From Nanobdellati archaeon (GTDB taxonomy: Archaea > Nanobdellota > Nanobdellia > UBA10117), in NCBI GenBank assembly GCA_016204275.1, contig JACQKZ010000003.1:1-50285 (forward strand): a stretch of DNA of 50,285 nt. Reading direction: 5' to 3'. The notes beneath the pieces were generated by a model. That model was not told the origin of the DNA. It worked only from the letters and a program-made list of their open reading frames with translations, and searched no databases. Positions 18,938 to 27,685 of this stretch are shown here, in pieces (the first letter of the stretch is position 1; each line of letters opens with the position of its first letter). Position numbers and translations under genes: made by a program.

Positions 18938-19130
18938 GGTAAAACCAAACTCGCCGGAAACAAAAATAGTTTCAGAGAACGGCGCAGAGTTAGTCATTGC
19001 AGTCCACGCGCCGGCAGAGAACAACAAGGCAAACATCGAGCTGATAAAATTCCTTTCAAAGAAGTTTGGGGCGGATGTGAGGATTGTGAGAGGGCTGAGG
19101 GGAAGGAATAAGATTGTTGAAGTGCGATAG
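18918..19130 (+). CDS. DUF167/YggU-family protein
   Basis: MKQMLVKVKPNSPETKIVSENGAELVIAVHAPAENNKANIELIKFLSKKFGADVRIVRGLRGRNKIVEVR. Confidence 0.85.
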   Translation: MKQMLVKVKPNSPETKIVSENGAELVIAVHAPAENNKANIELIKFLSKKFGADVRIVRGLRGRNKIVEVR

Positions 19131-19160
19131 ATTTTTAACTTTGGTTATTTGAGATTGAGT

Positions 19161-19466
19161 ATGGCTTTGCAAGAAATACAAAAAGAGATTTTCAAAAACA
19201 AATTGGCGCGGGGATTTAACACAACAGATGTTGGCAAGGAAATAATTTTAATGACAGAGGAGCTTGGCGAGCTGGCCAGGGCATACAAGAACAGCGACAA
19301 GAGGCCTGCCCGCGAAATCAACAATCGCGAAGAAATTATCGATGCAATCGGCGATTTAATGGTTTACTGCCTTGGCATGTGCGAAATGTTGGGAATTAAT
19401 AGCGAAGAAGTTTTAAATAAAATAATCGAAAACAATAAAAACAGAAAGCATAGCGGGCAGATTTAA
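19161..19466 (+). CDS. MazG-like nucleotide pyrophosphohydrolase
   Basis: LMTEELGELARAYKN...EEIIDAIGDLMVYCLGMCEMLGI. Confidence 0.75.
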   Translation: MALQEIQKEIFKNKLARGFNTTDVGKEIILMTEELGELARAYKNSDKRPAREINNREEIIDAIGDLMVYCLGMCEMLGINSEEVLNKIIENNKNRKHSGQI

Positions 19467-19519
19467 GGATTGTGAGGGCGTTGGAAGGAGAAAGGAAGGT
19501 TGTGGCGAGCGATAACTAG
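19466..19519 (+). pseudogene. Remnant second 3' end of a DUF167 gene
   Basis: RIVRALEGERKVVASDN* versus real C-terminus RIVRGLRGRNKIVEVR*; shared DNA AGGATTGTGAG. Confidence 0.6.
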
Positions 19520-19540
19520 ATATCATAAATTGCGTTAGTA

Positions 19541-20002
19541 TTAGTTTATACTTGCTTTGAGAATTTTAACATACCGCTCTCTCTCTTGCGCAGTGATTTT
19601 TCTATCCGATAAGATTTTCCCGCCGGTGATATTAGCTATGCTACGAAGCTTATCTAAGTAGTATCTGTATCCATCAAGCTCAGAAGTAATATCTCTATCT
19701 AGCTTTAAAAGTGCTTCATCAGCAGCCACAATCTTTTTTTCGTAACTGGATATGAATGGGCTTTGCGGCTCTGATTGCCGCAAGCTTGCCAACTTACGTT
19801 CAAGTTCTCTTTTTTGGCGCTCTATACGTTTCTTTTCCATGGCGAGGCGCATAGTTGTTTCTCTCAAGCCAGCCAACATTTTATTAATATGTACTGAATT
19901 CTGGAAAAATCTTCGTATAGTACCGTCATCTAGCGCATCAACTGCGTCAGCAGTCTTTGGAAAGATACCCAGCTTAGCTTTTATTGATGATAAACTGACC
20001 AT
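19541..20002 (-). CDS. Hypothetical coiled-coil protein
   Basis: 153-aa charged helical ORF; TATA-like TTTATAAAT upstream. Confidence 0.5.
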   Translation of the reverse strand: MVSLSSIKAKLGIFPKTADAVDALDDGTIRRFFQNSVHINKMLAGLRETTMRLAMEKKRIERQKRELERKLASLRQSEPQSPFISSYEKKIVAADEALLKLDRDITSELDGYRYYLDKLRSIANITGGKILSDRKITAQERERYVKILKASIN

Positions 20003-20043
20003 GATAAATAATACTAAATTGTTTATTTATAAATCTATCGTAA

Positions 20044-20163
20044 TTAAACCTTCTTCTCAATCTCCCCCACCACTTGCTCAATAAAATCCTTCACCGTTAC
20101 ACCGAACTGCACCTTTGCAGTCCCGCGCTTCCAGATAACGACTGAATTGTTTTGCTTTCTCTA
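20044..20163 (-). pseudogene. Remnant second 3' end of a threonyl-tRNA synthetase gene
   Basis: *RKQNNSVVIWKRGTAKVQFGVTVKDFIEQVVGEIEKKV* versus thrS C-terminus EKGTVAVRKRGTAKVQFGIKTDAFVRQVKDEIEKKV*. Confidence 0.85.
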
Positions 20164-20191
20164 TCTCGGATTGCTAATGTATGCGAAGTTG

Positions 20192-20581
20192 TTATGCGAC
20201 TTTCAAAGCCTTATTCAAAGCAGCATTAATTTCTTCTGTTTTCATTTTAGTATCTGTGAGTATAACTTTTAAAGAGTTAAGCCGGCCATAAAGTGGATTT
20301 TCTGTAAGATTTGTGTTTAACTTTCCTATTTTTGCCTGCTCATCTGGGCTGCTTCTGTGCTGTAAACCCATTCCAAGTTGTCTGCGGTGCATAAGGCTTA
20401 TTTTTGTCAGAACGATTGCGATATCCCGTATGCATTCGTCTAACTCATTTTTTGCAGTTTTTAGTATTGTTTTTGCTGATGTGTCTAACGCAAGAACTCG
20501 CGTCATTAATTTTGCGTCATATAGGTCGCGAGCTTGTTTAAGTGACTCTATGATTGCAAGCTCTTCTTGTTCTAATTTCAT
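20192..20581 (-). CDS. Hypothetical helical protein between thrS and its displaced tail
   Basis: 129-aa ORF, mainly helical. Confidence 0.5.
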   Translation of the reverse strand: MKLEQEELAIIESLKQARDLYDAKLMTRVLALDTSAKTILKTAKNELDECIRDIAIVLTKISLMHRRQLGMGLQHRSSPDEQAKIGKLNTNLTENPLYGRLNSLKVILTDTKMKTEEINAALNKALKVA

Positions 20582-20645
20582 AGCATCATTTTTATGTGCT
20601 CGTATATAAATCTTGTTGTATGGCTGCGTTGCAACTAAAAGTTAA

Positions 20646-22583
20646 TTAAACCTTTTTCTCAATCTCATCTTTGACTTGCCTTACAAACGCATCAGTTTTA
20701 ATTCCGAACTGCACCTTTGCAGTCCCCCTCTTGCGGACAGCAACCGTTCCTTTTTCCTCTTCCTTGTCGCCGATTACTAAAATGTACGGGATTTTTTCCA
20801 GCTCGGCTGCGCGGACTTTGTAGTCCACGGTGTTGTTGCCGTAATCCGCTTCTACCCTCAAACCAGCGCCAAGCAATTCTTTCTCAATCTTCTGGCAGGC
20901 CGGAATGTTCCTGTCAGTGAATGACAAAAGTTTCACCTGCACCGGCGAGAGCCAGAGCGGGAAAGCGCCCGCGTAATTTTCTATCAGGAATGCCATAAAT
21001 CTTTCGTACGAACCCAAAATCGCGCGGTGAATTATCACAGGGTTTTCAACTTCATTCTTCTCGTTCACGAACTCGAGCCCCATCCGCTTCGCGATCATTA
21101 TATCTACCTGCACGGTTGCGATTGACTCCTCACGGCCCAGCACGTTTTTGATTTGCACGTCAATCTTCGGCCCGTAGAACGCGGCCTCACCAATAACTTC
21201 GCGCAGTTCTATTTTTGCGTCCTTTGCTGCACTGCGGATCTGCTGGGCAGCCCACTCCCACTCGCGAATGTCGCCGCCGAACTTTGCCTTCTGTTTGAAA
21301 TCTGGCAGCGAGAGGCGGAACCAGAAATTTTTTATTCCCATGGCGCCGTAAACTTCCTTAAACAAATCTATTACTTTGATGATTTCATTTTTTGTCTGCG
21401 CCTTTGTACAGTAGTTGTGCGAATCATTTTGTGTCATCCCGCGCACACGCATTAAACCGTAAGCCGCGCCGCTCGCCTCCTTTCTATATAAAGTTCCTGC
21501 TTCTGCTAATCTCAACGGCAAGTCCCTGTAAGAAGTAACAAGATGTTTGTAAATCATGTGGTGGTGCGGGCAATTCATCGGCCGCAAATAATATTCCTCG
21601 TTGTCGATCTTCATCGGCGGATACATATCGTCCTTGTAGTAGGGCAGATGGCCTGATGCAAGGTACAATGCGGACTTTGTAATGTGCGGTGTTGAAACAT
21701 ATTTGTAACCATACTTGATTTCCAAGTCGCGTATGTATTTCAGGAGAACTTGCCTGACAGCTTCGCCGTTCGGCAGCCAGAGCGGCAGGCCTGGGCCTAC
21801 CTCTTCCGCAATGTGAAATAATTTTAATTGCTTTCCAATTTTTCTGTGGTCGCGCTTTTCTAACTCAACTTGAATCTTCAGAAATTCATCCAGCTCTTTT
21901 TGGCTCGGGAAAGAAATTCCGTAAATCCTTTGCAGCTGGCCCTTGTTAGAATCACCGCGCCAGTACGCACCCGCGATTGATAATAATTTCACGACGCCGA
22001 TCTGGCCAGTGGATTGCACAACTGGGTTGTTGCAGAGGTCATAGAAATTTCCGTGCTTGTGGAAAGAAACTTTATCCTCTTTCACATCATTCTTCAAAAT
22101 ATCTAGCTTGAATGGCTCCTTCGCCAATAATTTTTCTGCCTCCTTGCGCGAGAGGAAGACGTGCTCGTACTTTGAATCGTCTTTGATGATTTTTTTCATC
22201 ACATCTTCAATCTTTTTCAAATCGGCTTCGGCAAATGGCTCTTTTTTGTCGAAGTCGTAGTAGAAACCATCATCAATGGCTGGCCCGATTCCTAGCTTCG
22301 TGTCAGGCCACAGCCTTTTTACTGCATCCGCCAGAACGTGGGATGTGGAGTGCCAGTAGGCCAGCTTGCCTTCCGCATCCGCGAACTTCAGAATCTTGAT
22401 TGTTGCGTCTTCGTTGATTGGGTCGGGCAGGTCCTGAAGTTTATTGTTGACTTTTATCGCTAACGCCTCTTTCAAAAGTTTCTGGGAGATTTGTTTTGTT
22501 ATCTCAAGGCCAGTGATGCCTTTTGGATAGTCTTTGCTAGTGCCATCGGGAAAGGTTAGCTTGATTTTAGCTGCAGCCATCAC
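20646..22583 (-). CDS. thrS: Threonyl-tRNA synthetase (bacterial-type domain order)
   Basis: N-terminal TGS-like domain, AYWHSTSHVLADAVKRLWPD editing domain, class II motifs (LRPMNCPHHHMIYK), C-terminal anticodon-binding domain. Confidence 0.95.
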   Translation of the reverse strand: MMAAAKIKLTFPDGTSKDYPKGITGLEITKQISQKLLKEALAIKVNNKLQDLPDPINEDATIKILKFADAEGKLAYWHSTSHVLADAVKRLWPDTKLGIGPAIDDGFYYDFDKKEPFAEADLKKIEDVMKKIIKDDSKYEHVFLSRKEAEKLLAKEPFKLDILKNDVKEDKVSFHKHGNFYDLCNNPVVQSTGQIGVVKLLSIAGAYWRGDSNKGQLQRIYGISFPSQKELDEFLKIQVELEKRDHRKIGKQLKLFHIAEEVGPGLPLWLPNGEAVRQVLLKYIRDLEIKYGYKYVSTPHITKSALYLASGHLPYYKDDMYPPMKIDNEEYYLRPMNCPHHHMIYKHLVTSYRDLPLRLAEAGTLYRKEASGAAYGLMRVRGMTQNDSHNYCTKAQTKNEIIKVIDLFKEVYGAMGIKNFWFRLSLPDFKQKAKFGGDIREWEWAAQQIRSAAKDAKIELREVIGEAAFYGPKIDVQIKNVLGREESIATVQVDIMIAKRMGLEFVNEKNEVENPVIIHRAILGSYERFMAFLIENYAGAFPLWLSPVQVKLLSFTDRNIPACQKIEKELLGAGLRVEADYGNNTVDYKVRAAELEKIPYILVIGDKEEEKGTVAVRKRGTAKVQFGIKTDAFVRQVKDEIEKKV

Positions 22584-22621
22584 CTAAGCTAAAGAATTGG
22601 GATTTTAAATAGTTTGGGTTG

Positions 22622-22969
22622 TTAGGTGAACAGTGCCTGCTCAAAAAAACTTCTGGGCGACACCTGTTGACGGAGCCAGTTTAAGTTCAATACCACGTGG
22701 GCTAGCTCATGCGCGATTATGCCCCTCAACCCGCTCTCTGTCTGCAAGGCCTGCCACCCGACATACACATTGTACCCTTCATACCTACGCCCCGCACGCG
22801 GAACAGACGTAGTCATACTTCCACCGGGTTTACCCAAAAATGGATCGAAAGTTATTGTGCTATGCATGCCTTTTAATTCTGGAAACTGTTCTCTCACCTC
22901 TGCGTGCAAACGCGCTAATTCGGCGGGCGAGTATTTTTCTTCTGGTGGCATACAAATATATAAAGGCAA
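22622..22969 (-). CDS. Putative minimal zinc metallopeptidase-like protein
   Basis: GIIAHELAHVVLNLNWL (HExxH) near the C-terminus of a 115-aa ORF. Confidence 0.45.
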   Translation of the reverse strand: MPLYICMPPEEKYSPAELARLHAEVREQFPELKGMHSTITFDPFLGKPGGSMTTSVPRAGRRYEGYNVYVGWQALQTESGLRGIIAHELAHVVLNLNWLRQQVSPRSFFEQALFT

Positions 22970-22985
22970 GCAAATTTAAATCTAT

Positions 22986-23591
22986 CTATAACTTAACCTT
23001 ATCTGGCGGAAGCAACAGGCCCGGAAAATTTTGCTCTTCTTTTGCCAGCCAGTCTTTTACAATTCTGGCTACCTCTTCCTCTCTACCAGCAAAACTAAAA
23101 CTATTATCTTTGATCTCAACAAGCTGGCATTTGGGAATAATCTTCTGCAACGCCCGCGAGTTCTTGACTATTGCTTGTATTACATCTTTATCCCCACGTG
23201 GCAAGGTTTCGTCAAGTGTTCCGTTGATTATTAAAACTGGCACAGATATTTTCCGAAATTTGTTGTCTGGTTCAATATCGGGTGTTAAAAGAACTAGTGC
23301 CTGCGCGCCGAGGTAAAATCTCCTACCATCCGAGAACCCGCAATGAACATCTTCTTTTCTTAGCTGGCCCTCTAACACTACTTTAGCACCAAGGGATTTG
23401 CCGATGAGAATATATTCATCCATGGTTTCGTCTAAATTAAATCTTAAATGAATATTCCATAAGACTTCGCTGCTTACCTCATTCAACCAAGCCGTGTTCC
23501 CTAGGACTTTTTCAAATGCATTGAAGAGCCGTTCGGTATCCAGGGGTTCTAGATCCGGGACCAAGACAGTTCGGGTTACCATACATCCCAT
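22986..23591 (-). CDS. Alpha/beta-hydrolase-fold protein
   Basis: ILIGKSLGAKVVLEG nucleophile elbow; VPVLIINGTLDETLP acid region. Confidence 0.65.
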   Translation of the reverse strand: MGCMVTRTVLVPDLEPLDTERLFNAFEKVLGNTAWLNEVSSEVLWNIHLRFNLDETMDEYILIGKSLGAKVVLEGQLRKEDVHCGFSDGRRFYLGAQALVLLTPDIEPDNKFRKISVPVLIINGTLDETLPRGDKDVIQAIVKNSRALQKIIPKCQLVEIKDNSFSFAGREEEVARIVKDWLAKEEQNFPGLLLPPDKVKL

Positions 23592-23794
23592 AGTCCCTTA
23601 AACCTTAAATACTTTTGCACCATCACTATTTCTATATTACTTACGTAATCTTTATTAATACACTCGTCTAATATATTATCTACTTAAGCCGAAAATACAA
23701 ATCGTGTTTAGTGCGAAAGCCAGAATAGCAAAAATCGCAATATTGCACTCAATAGAAAACTTTATATAATACGTTTGTCTTACATATTAGAACA

Positions 23795-24127
23795 GTGTTT
23801 CGAAAATTAAACAATGGGAAATATAGAAATTTCACTATGGTAGGCCGCCCCCCAAAAGCAAACCAAAAGATTCTGAAGAAGCTCATGCAAGCCCTCGCAG
23901 CAAATCCGGAAGGCCTGTGGGTGCGCGAGCTAGCCCGCATTACAAAGCTGGACAAATCTACTGTTTCTCTTTATTTAAGAAAGTGGCTCTGGGAAGACTT
24001 GGAGATCTTCCACGGCAGTCCAAAGCCGTTCAAACTCGTTCGTTTGAAGGCATACAAACATGATGAGAGCGGGCACGGAATGAAAGCGGTTACCGGCGAA
24101 GAGGCGGTGGCAAGCTATATTGGTTAG
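23795..24127 (+). CDS. Winged-helix transcriptional regulator (start GTG 23795 or ATG 23837)
   Basis: MQALAANPEGLWVRELARITKLDKSTVSLYLRKWL helix-turn-helix; TATA-like TTTATATAA upstream. Confidence 0.6.
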   Translation: MFRKLNNGKYRNFTMVGRPPKANQKILKKLMQALAANPEGLWVRELARITKLDKSTVSLYLRKWLWEDLEIFHGSPKPFKLVRLKAYKHDESGHGMKAVTGEEAVASYIG

Positions 24128-24161
24128 AAAGCTTTTTAAATACTCTATATTGATAAGTTAT

Positions 24162-24935
24162 ATGGCATCCACAGAGCACGCAATATCCATACGACCGGCT
24201 TTAACTACAGCACAATTTCAGACTCTTAGAAAGTACTATCCAGATTTGGATTTAAACGCCGCAGAAACCGGAACCGCTTTACGGGTCGACGGGCTTTCAT
24301 CCGCGGACCGAATTCAGCTTGAATGGGATTTAGAGTTTCTCGCGAAAAATCCAAACATCGCTTTGGAGAACATTTGCAACAGGCTTGGCAGCTGGCCGGA
24401 GAATAAAGAACGTTTGGTTTCTGGCAGGGATTATATTCCGCAAAACCAATCGCAAGAAGAACTTTTGAGCTGGGCAAGAAAGCTTGCCGGCTGGGGTGAC
24501 TTTTCGCAGGCGGCCGGCCTTTTTGTGCAGGGGCCTGCTGGAATTGGAAAGACACACATTTCTATTGCGCTGGCCAAAGAATTTATGGCGCGTGGATTTG
24601 ATGCGCGCTATGTAGTGGCAGATAATTTAAATTATTATAACGCAAACGATCGCGGACCTAACCAAGCGTGGGTAATTGATGATTTAAATTCTGGCTATGG
24701 CACGCATGCTAGCTGTTTCCTAGACATCGTGCTAAACGCAGCGCAAAAGGGCGGCATAGTTTTTGTTACTAGTAATTCGACATATGGAGAAATAATTGCT
24801 CGGTGTTTTGGCTATAAATATAATGGCGAAGCAGAACTTATGAAATATCGTAGCAGAACGGGCGCGATGTTTAAGTTAATTAATGTCGCCGGAACAGATC
24901 GCAGGCAAGCAACTGCATGGCATACGCAAGTTTAA
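24162..24935 (+). CDS. DnaC/IstB-like AAA+ ATPase
   Basis: GPAGIGKTHISIALA Walker A, AWVIDDLN Walker B, IVFVTSN sensor 1; TATA-like TTTTTAAATAC about 30 nt upstream of the ATG. Confidence 0.7.
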   Translation: MASTEHAISIRPALTTAQFQTLRKYYPDLDLNAAETGTALRVDGLSSADRIQLEWDLEFLAKNPNIALENICNRLGSWPENKERLVSGRDYIPQNQSQEELLSWARKLAGWGDFSQAAGLFVQGPAGIGKTHISIALAKEFMARGFDARYVVADNLNYYNANDRGPNQAWVIDDLNSGYGTHASCFLDIVLNAAQKGGIVFVTSNSTYGEIIARCFGYKYNGEAELMKYRSRTGAMFKLINVAGTDRRQATAWHTQV

Positions 24936-24979
24936 AGAGTAATTAGATAAAAGTCAGGCGAAGTGCTGAGTTATATTGG

Positions 24980-25396
24980 CTAAGCCACACCATACTTTGG
25001 TAAAAATTTATCGAGTATTTCTTTTGCCTGCTCAGAATTTTTTTTGTTTTGTGCTAACGCAGACACGCTTCTCAAAATTTGAGTAATGTGTTCTCGAGCA
25101 CAGCCACCATCGCCACAGTAGCCATACTGTATGGCCAGCTCATTGTAGTGAATAGCAAGCGCACATCTTTCAAGCAAAATATTATCTCCTTGCACGTCGT
25201 CTGTAATTGACAAAACAAATACTACCACGCCCAAATCATGATAGGCTTCTGAATTAGCGGGGCTTTGTATTACTAGCTCTTCAAGAATAACCTTAGCATC
25301 CAAAAATGCCTTCAGACGGTCTTCTTTCGCTGGCAAATACATTCCACCATGCAGTATTTTTTTAGCCTTTGCTAATTGTATGCTAGGCGTTTCCAT
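24980..25396 (-). CDS. Hypothetical helical (TPR-like) protein
   Basis: 138-aa ORF with helical repeats; no firm family. Confidence 0.45.
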   Translation of the reverse strand: METPSIQLAKAKKILHGGMYLPAKEDRLKAFLDAKVILEELVIQSPANSEAYHDLGVVVFVLSITDDVQGDNILLERCALAIHYNELAIQYGYCGDGGCAREHITQILRSVSALAQNKKNSEQAKEILDKFLPKYGVA

Positions 25397-25515
25397 ATTG
25401 TGTCACAATAAGTATTCTTTAAAAGCCTTTTGGCATGCAGCAGGCCAAGTTACGCCAGATGATTCAATGGACACCCTCGCAAAAACCATTTAAACTTTTG
25501 CTGCTGTTTGCCTGA

Positions 25516-26682
25516 ATGGCTGGCCAGGAAAGAGCGGCATACCTTAACGAGCTGGCATCCAGGCTTAAGCTTAGGTCTGCAGACGTCGGGGCAAAGCTCG
25601 AGGGCAGCTCGCCACCATCAGTCTTTATTGGTAAGTTCGGCTACCCAAAGGTTTTTGCAGGCCCTATGCTCACACAGCAAACAGGCGACACTTCAATTCT
25701 CGACTCACCGGAAGAGTGGATTCCGGCAGGCCTTACTACTGAAAAAATAGCAGAACTCCGCATTCAGCTTGTCCGCGGCAAGGAGCTTGTTGGAATAAGA
25801 GATTTCAAAAACAAAACAGTCCAGAAGGTTCAGGAAGTCGCGCTCGCAAAAAAATCTGTTTATTCTGACGTGGAATTTACAAAAAAACCGCACGGAATTA
25901 GTTTCAGCTTTGACGACTCACACCAGCCCTTTGGGCCTTCAGCGCCATTAAAAAACTTTGAAAAAGAAAACTCAAGGTTCGAACCCCATCTAGAAAAGGC
26001 ATATTATGACATAGATTTAAAGGCTGTAAATGCAGTTACTGAATTATATAACAAAGGCCTGCAGTTCACCCAAATCCAAAAGGCATTTTCGGTTGGCGCG
26101 TTCGGCCGCGAGAAAAACAGGCGGCTTGTCCCGACAAGATGGTCTATTACTGCAGTCGATGATATTTTGGGGAAATATTTAGTTCGCAAGGTTAAGGAGA
26201 ACCCGCTTATTGACAACTATTGTGTTTACGAATTCTCCGCGCTAAATAATTATTTTGCGGTCATGTTTGCGCCAACAATCTGGCAGTACGAGTGGACTGA
26301 AGCGTTTATCCACATTCTCGGAAACGAGGAAATGATTTTTTCGGATTGGGAGCCTGCCACTGGGAAAAAAGAATACTCGCCCGTCGGCGGGTGTTTTTAC
26401 TCTGTAAGATTTGCAGTTGCTGAGAAGCTTGCCGCGATTGGACGGCAAGCCTCCGCGATTGTTTTCCGCGAGGCCTACCCAGGATACATTCCGCTCGGCG
26501 TATTTGCATGCAGGGAGATCACCAGAAACGCGCTAAAGCAACAGCCAAAGGAGTTTACAGATTTGAAATCTGCGCTTACTTATATTAATTCAAAGTTGCA
26601 GCTTGGCATGGATCGGTTTAGGCAAGAATCAACTTTACTGCAAGGGTTAAACTTGCAGACCAGCCTTGCTAAATTCTTTTAG
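25516..26682 (+). CDS. nreA: Nre-family DNA repair protein with C-terminal PIP box
   Basis: SPPSVFIGKFGYPKVFAGPM; RRLVPTRWSITAVDD; C-terminal QTSLAKFF fits the Qxx(L/I/M)xx(F/Y)(F/Y) PCNA-binding consensus. Confidence 0.85.
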   Translation: MAGQERAAYLNELASRLKLRSADVGAKLEGSSPPSVFIGKFGYPKVFAGPMLTQQTGDTSILDSPEEWIPAGLTTEKIAELRIQLVRGKELVGIRDFKNKTVQKVQEVALAKKSVYSDVEFTKKPHGISFSFDDSHQPFGPSAPLKNFEKENSRFEPHLEKAYYDIDLKAVNAVTELYNKGLQFTQIQKAFSVGAFGREKNRRLVPTRWSITAVDDILGKYLVRKVKENPLIDNYCVYEFSALNNYFAVMFAPTIWQYEWTEAFIHILGNEEMIFSDWEPATGKKEYSPVGGCFYSVRFAVAEKLAAIGRQASAIVFREAYPGYIPLGVFACREITRNALKQQPKEFTDLKSALTYINSKLQLGMDRFRQESTLLQGLNLQTSLAKFF

Positions 26683-26716
26683 AAAATCTTAAAAGCCCTT
26701 TGCTACTTCAAAAACT

Positions 26717-27685
26717 ATGGCAACTGTCCCAAACGTGTGGTGGTTGAAGATTAGAATGTTATTGCTAGTTGCAGTCCTGTTTGGAATTATCTACGCGCTT
26801 ATCGCCGCGGTGAGTACATACCTTGGTTTCGGAAATCTTATTTTCTTCGGAGTTCTTGCATTTGGAATGACGCTCTTACAATATCTAATTGGCCCGTCCA
26901 TCGTTGGCTGGTCGATGGGTGTGAAATATGTTTCCGAGAAAGAGGAGCCGGAACTGCACGCGATGGTTGAGAGGCTGGCCAAAAAATCCGGAATACCGAA
27001 GCCGCGGATTGGAATCTCGCGTTTGGGAATTCCAAACGCATTTGCATTTGGCCGCTGGGCCTCAGATGGGAGAATCTGTTTCACGCAGGGAATTTTAGAT
27101 TTGCTTTCCAAGAAAGAGTTGGAGGCGGTTGCGGGGCACGAATTATCGCACCTCAAGCACCGCGATGTTGCAGTCATCACTTTGATCTCTGTGATTCCGA
27201 TGATTGCGTGGTACATCGCATGGAACTTGATGTGGTCGCGCGGCGACAACAGGAGCAACGCCGTAGCCATCGGTGTTTTTGCGTTTATAATTTATTTCAT
27301 AACAAATCTTTTGGTTTTGTATGCATCAAGAATCAGGGAGTACTACGCAGATGCCGGCTCAGTTACTTTGGGAAACGAACCGCACTACCTCGCATCCGCT
27401 TTGTATAAGTTAGTTTACGGCTCCGCGAAATGTTCAAGGCATGAGTTGAAGAAAGTCGAGGGCATGAAAGCATTTTTCGCGAATGATGTTTCGCGGGCAC
27501 ACGATGAAATACGCGAACTAGTTGCGCTTGATTTAGACAAGAGCGGGCATATCGATGCAGAAGAATTAGCACATTTGGGCGAGAGGCATATCAAGCTGTC
27601 CGGGCTGGACAGGCTGATGGAAGTAATGAGCACACACCCGAATATGTTAAAGAGGATTAAAGTTCTGAGCGGGATGAAAGCCTAG
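26717..27685 (+). CDS. htpX: HtpX-family M48 zinc metalloprotease
   Basis: GHELSHLKHRD, IREYYADAGSV, STHPNMLKRI; four N-terminal hydrophobic segments. Confidence 0.9.
   Translation: MATVPNVWWLKIRMLLLVAVLFGIIYALIAAVSTYLGFGNLIFFGVLAFGMTLLQYLIGPSIVGWSMGVKYVSEKEEPELHAMVERLAKKSGIPKPRIGISRLGIPNAFAFGRWASDGRICFTQGILDLLSKKELEAVAGHELSHLKHRDVAVITLISVIPMIAWYIAWNLMWSRGDNRSNAVAIGVFAFIIYFITNLLVLYASRIREYYADAGSVTLGNEPHYLASALYKLVYGSAKCSRHELKKVEGMKAFFANDVSRAHDEIRELVALDLDKSGHIDAEELAHLGERHIKLSGLDRLMEVMSTHPNMLKRIKVLSGMKA

Noticed and set aside
24162-24935. IstB-like ATPase as part of an insertion sequence
   Set aside because: No transposase ORF or terminal inverted repeats nearby; a standalone AAA+ protein with its own promoter.
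25976-25992. GGTTCGAACCCC resembling a tRNA T-arm
   Set aside because: Lies inside the nreA coding frame; no acceptor or anticodon arms around it.
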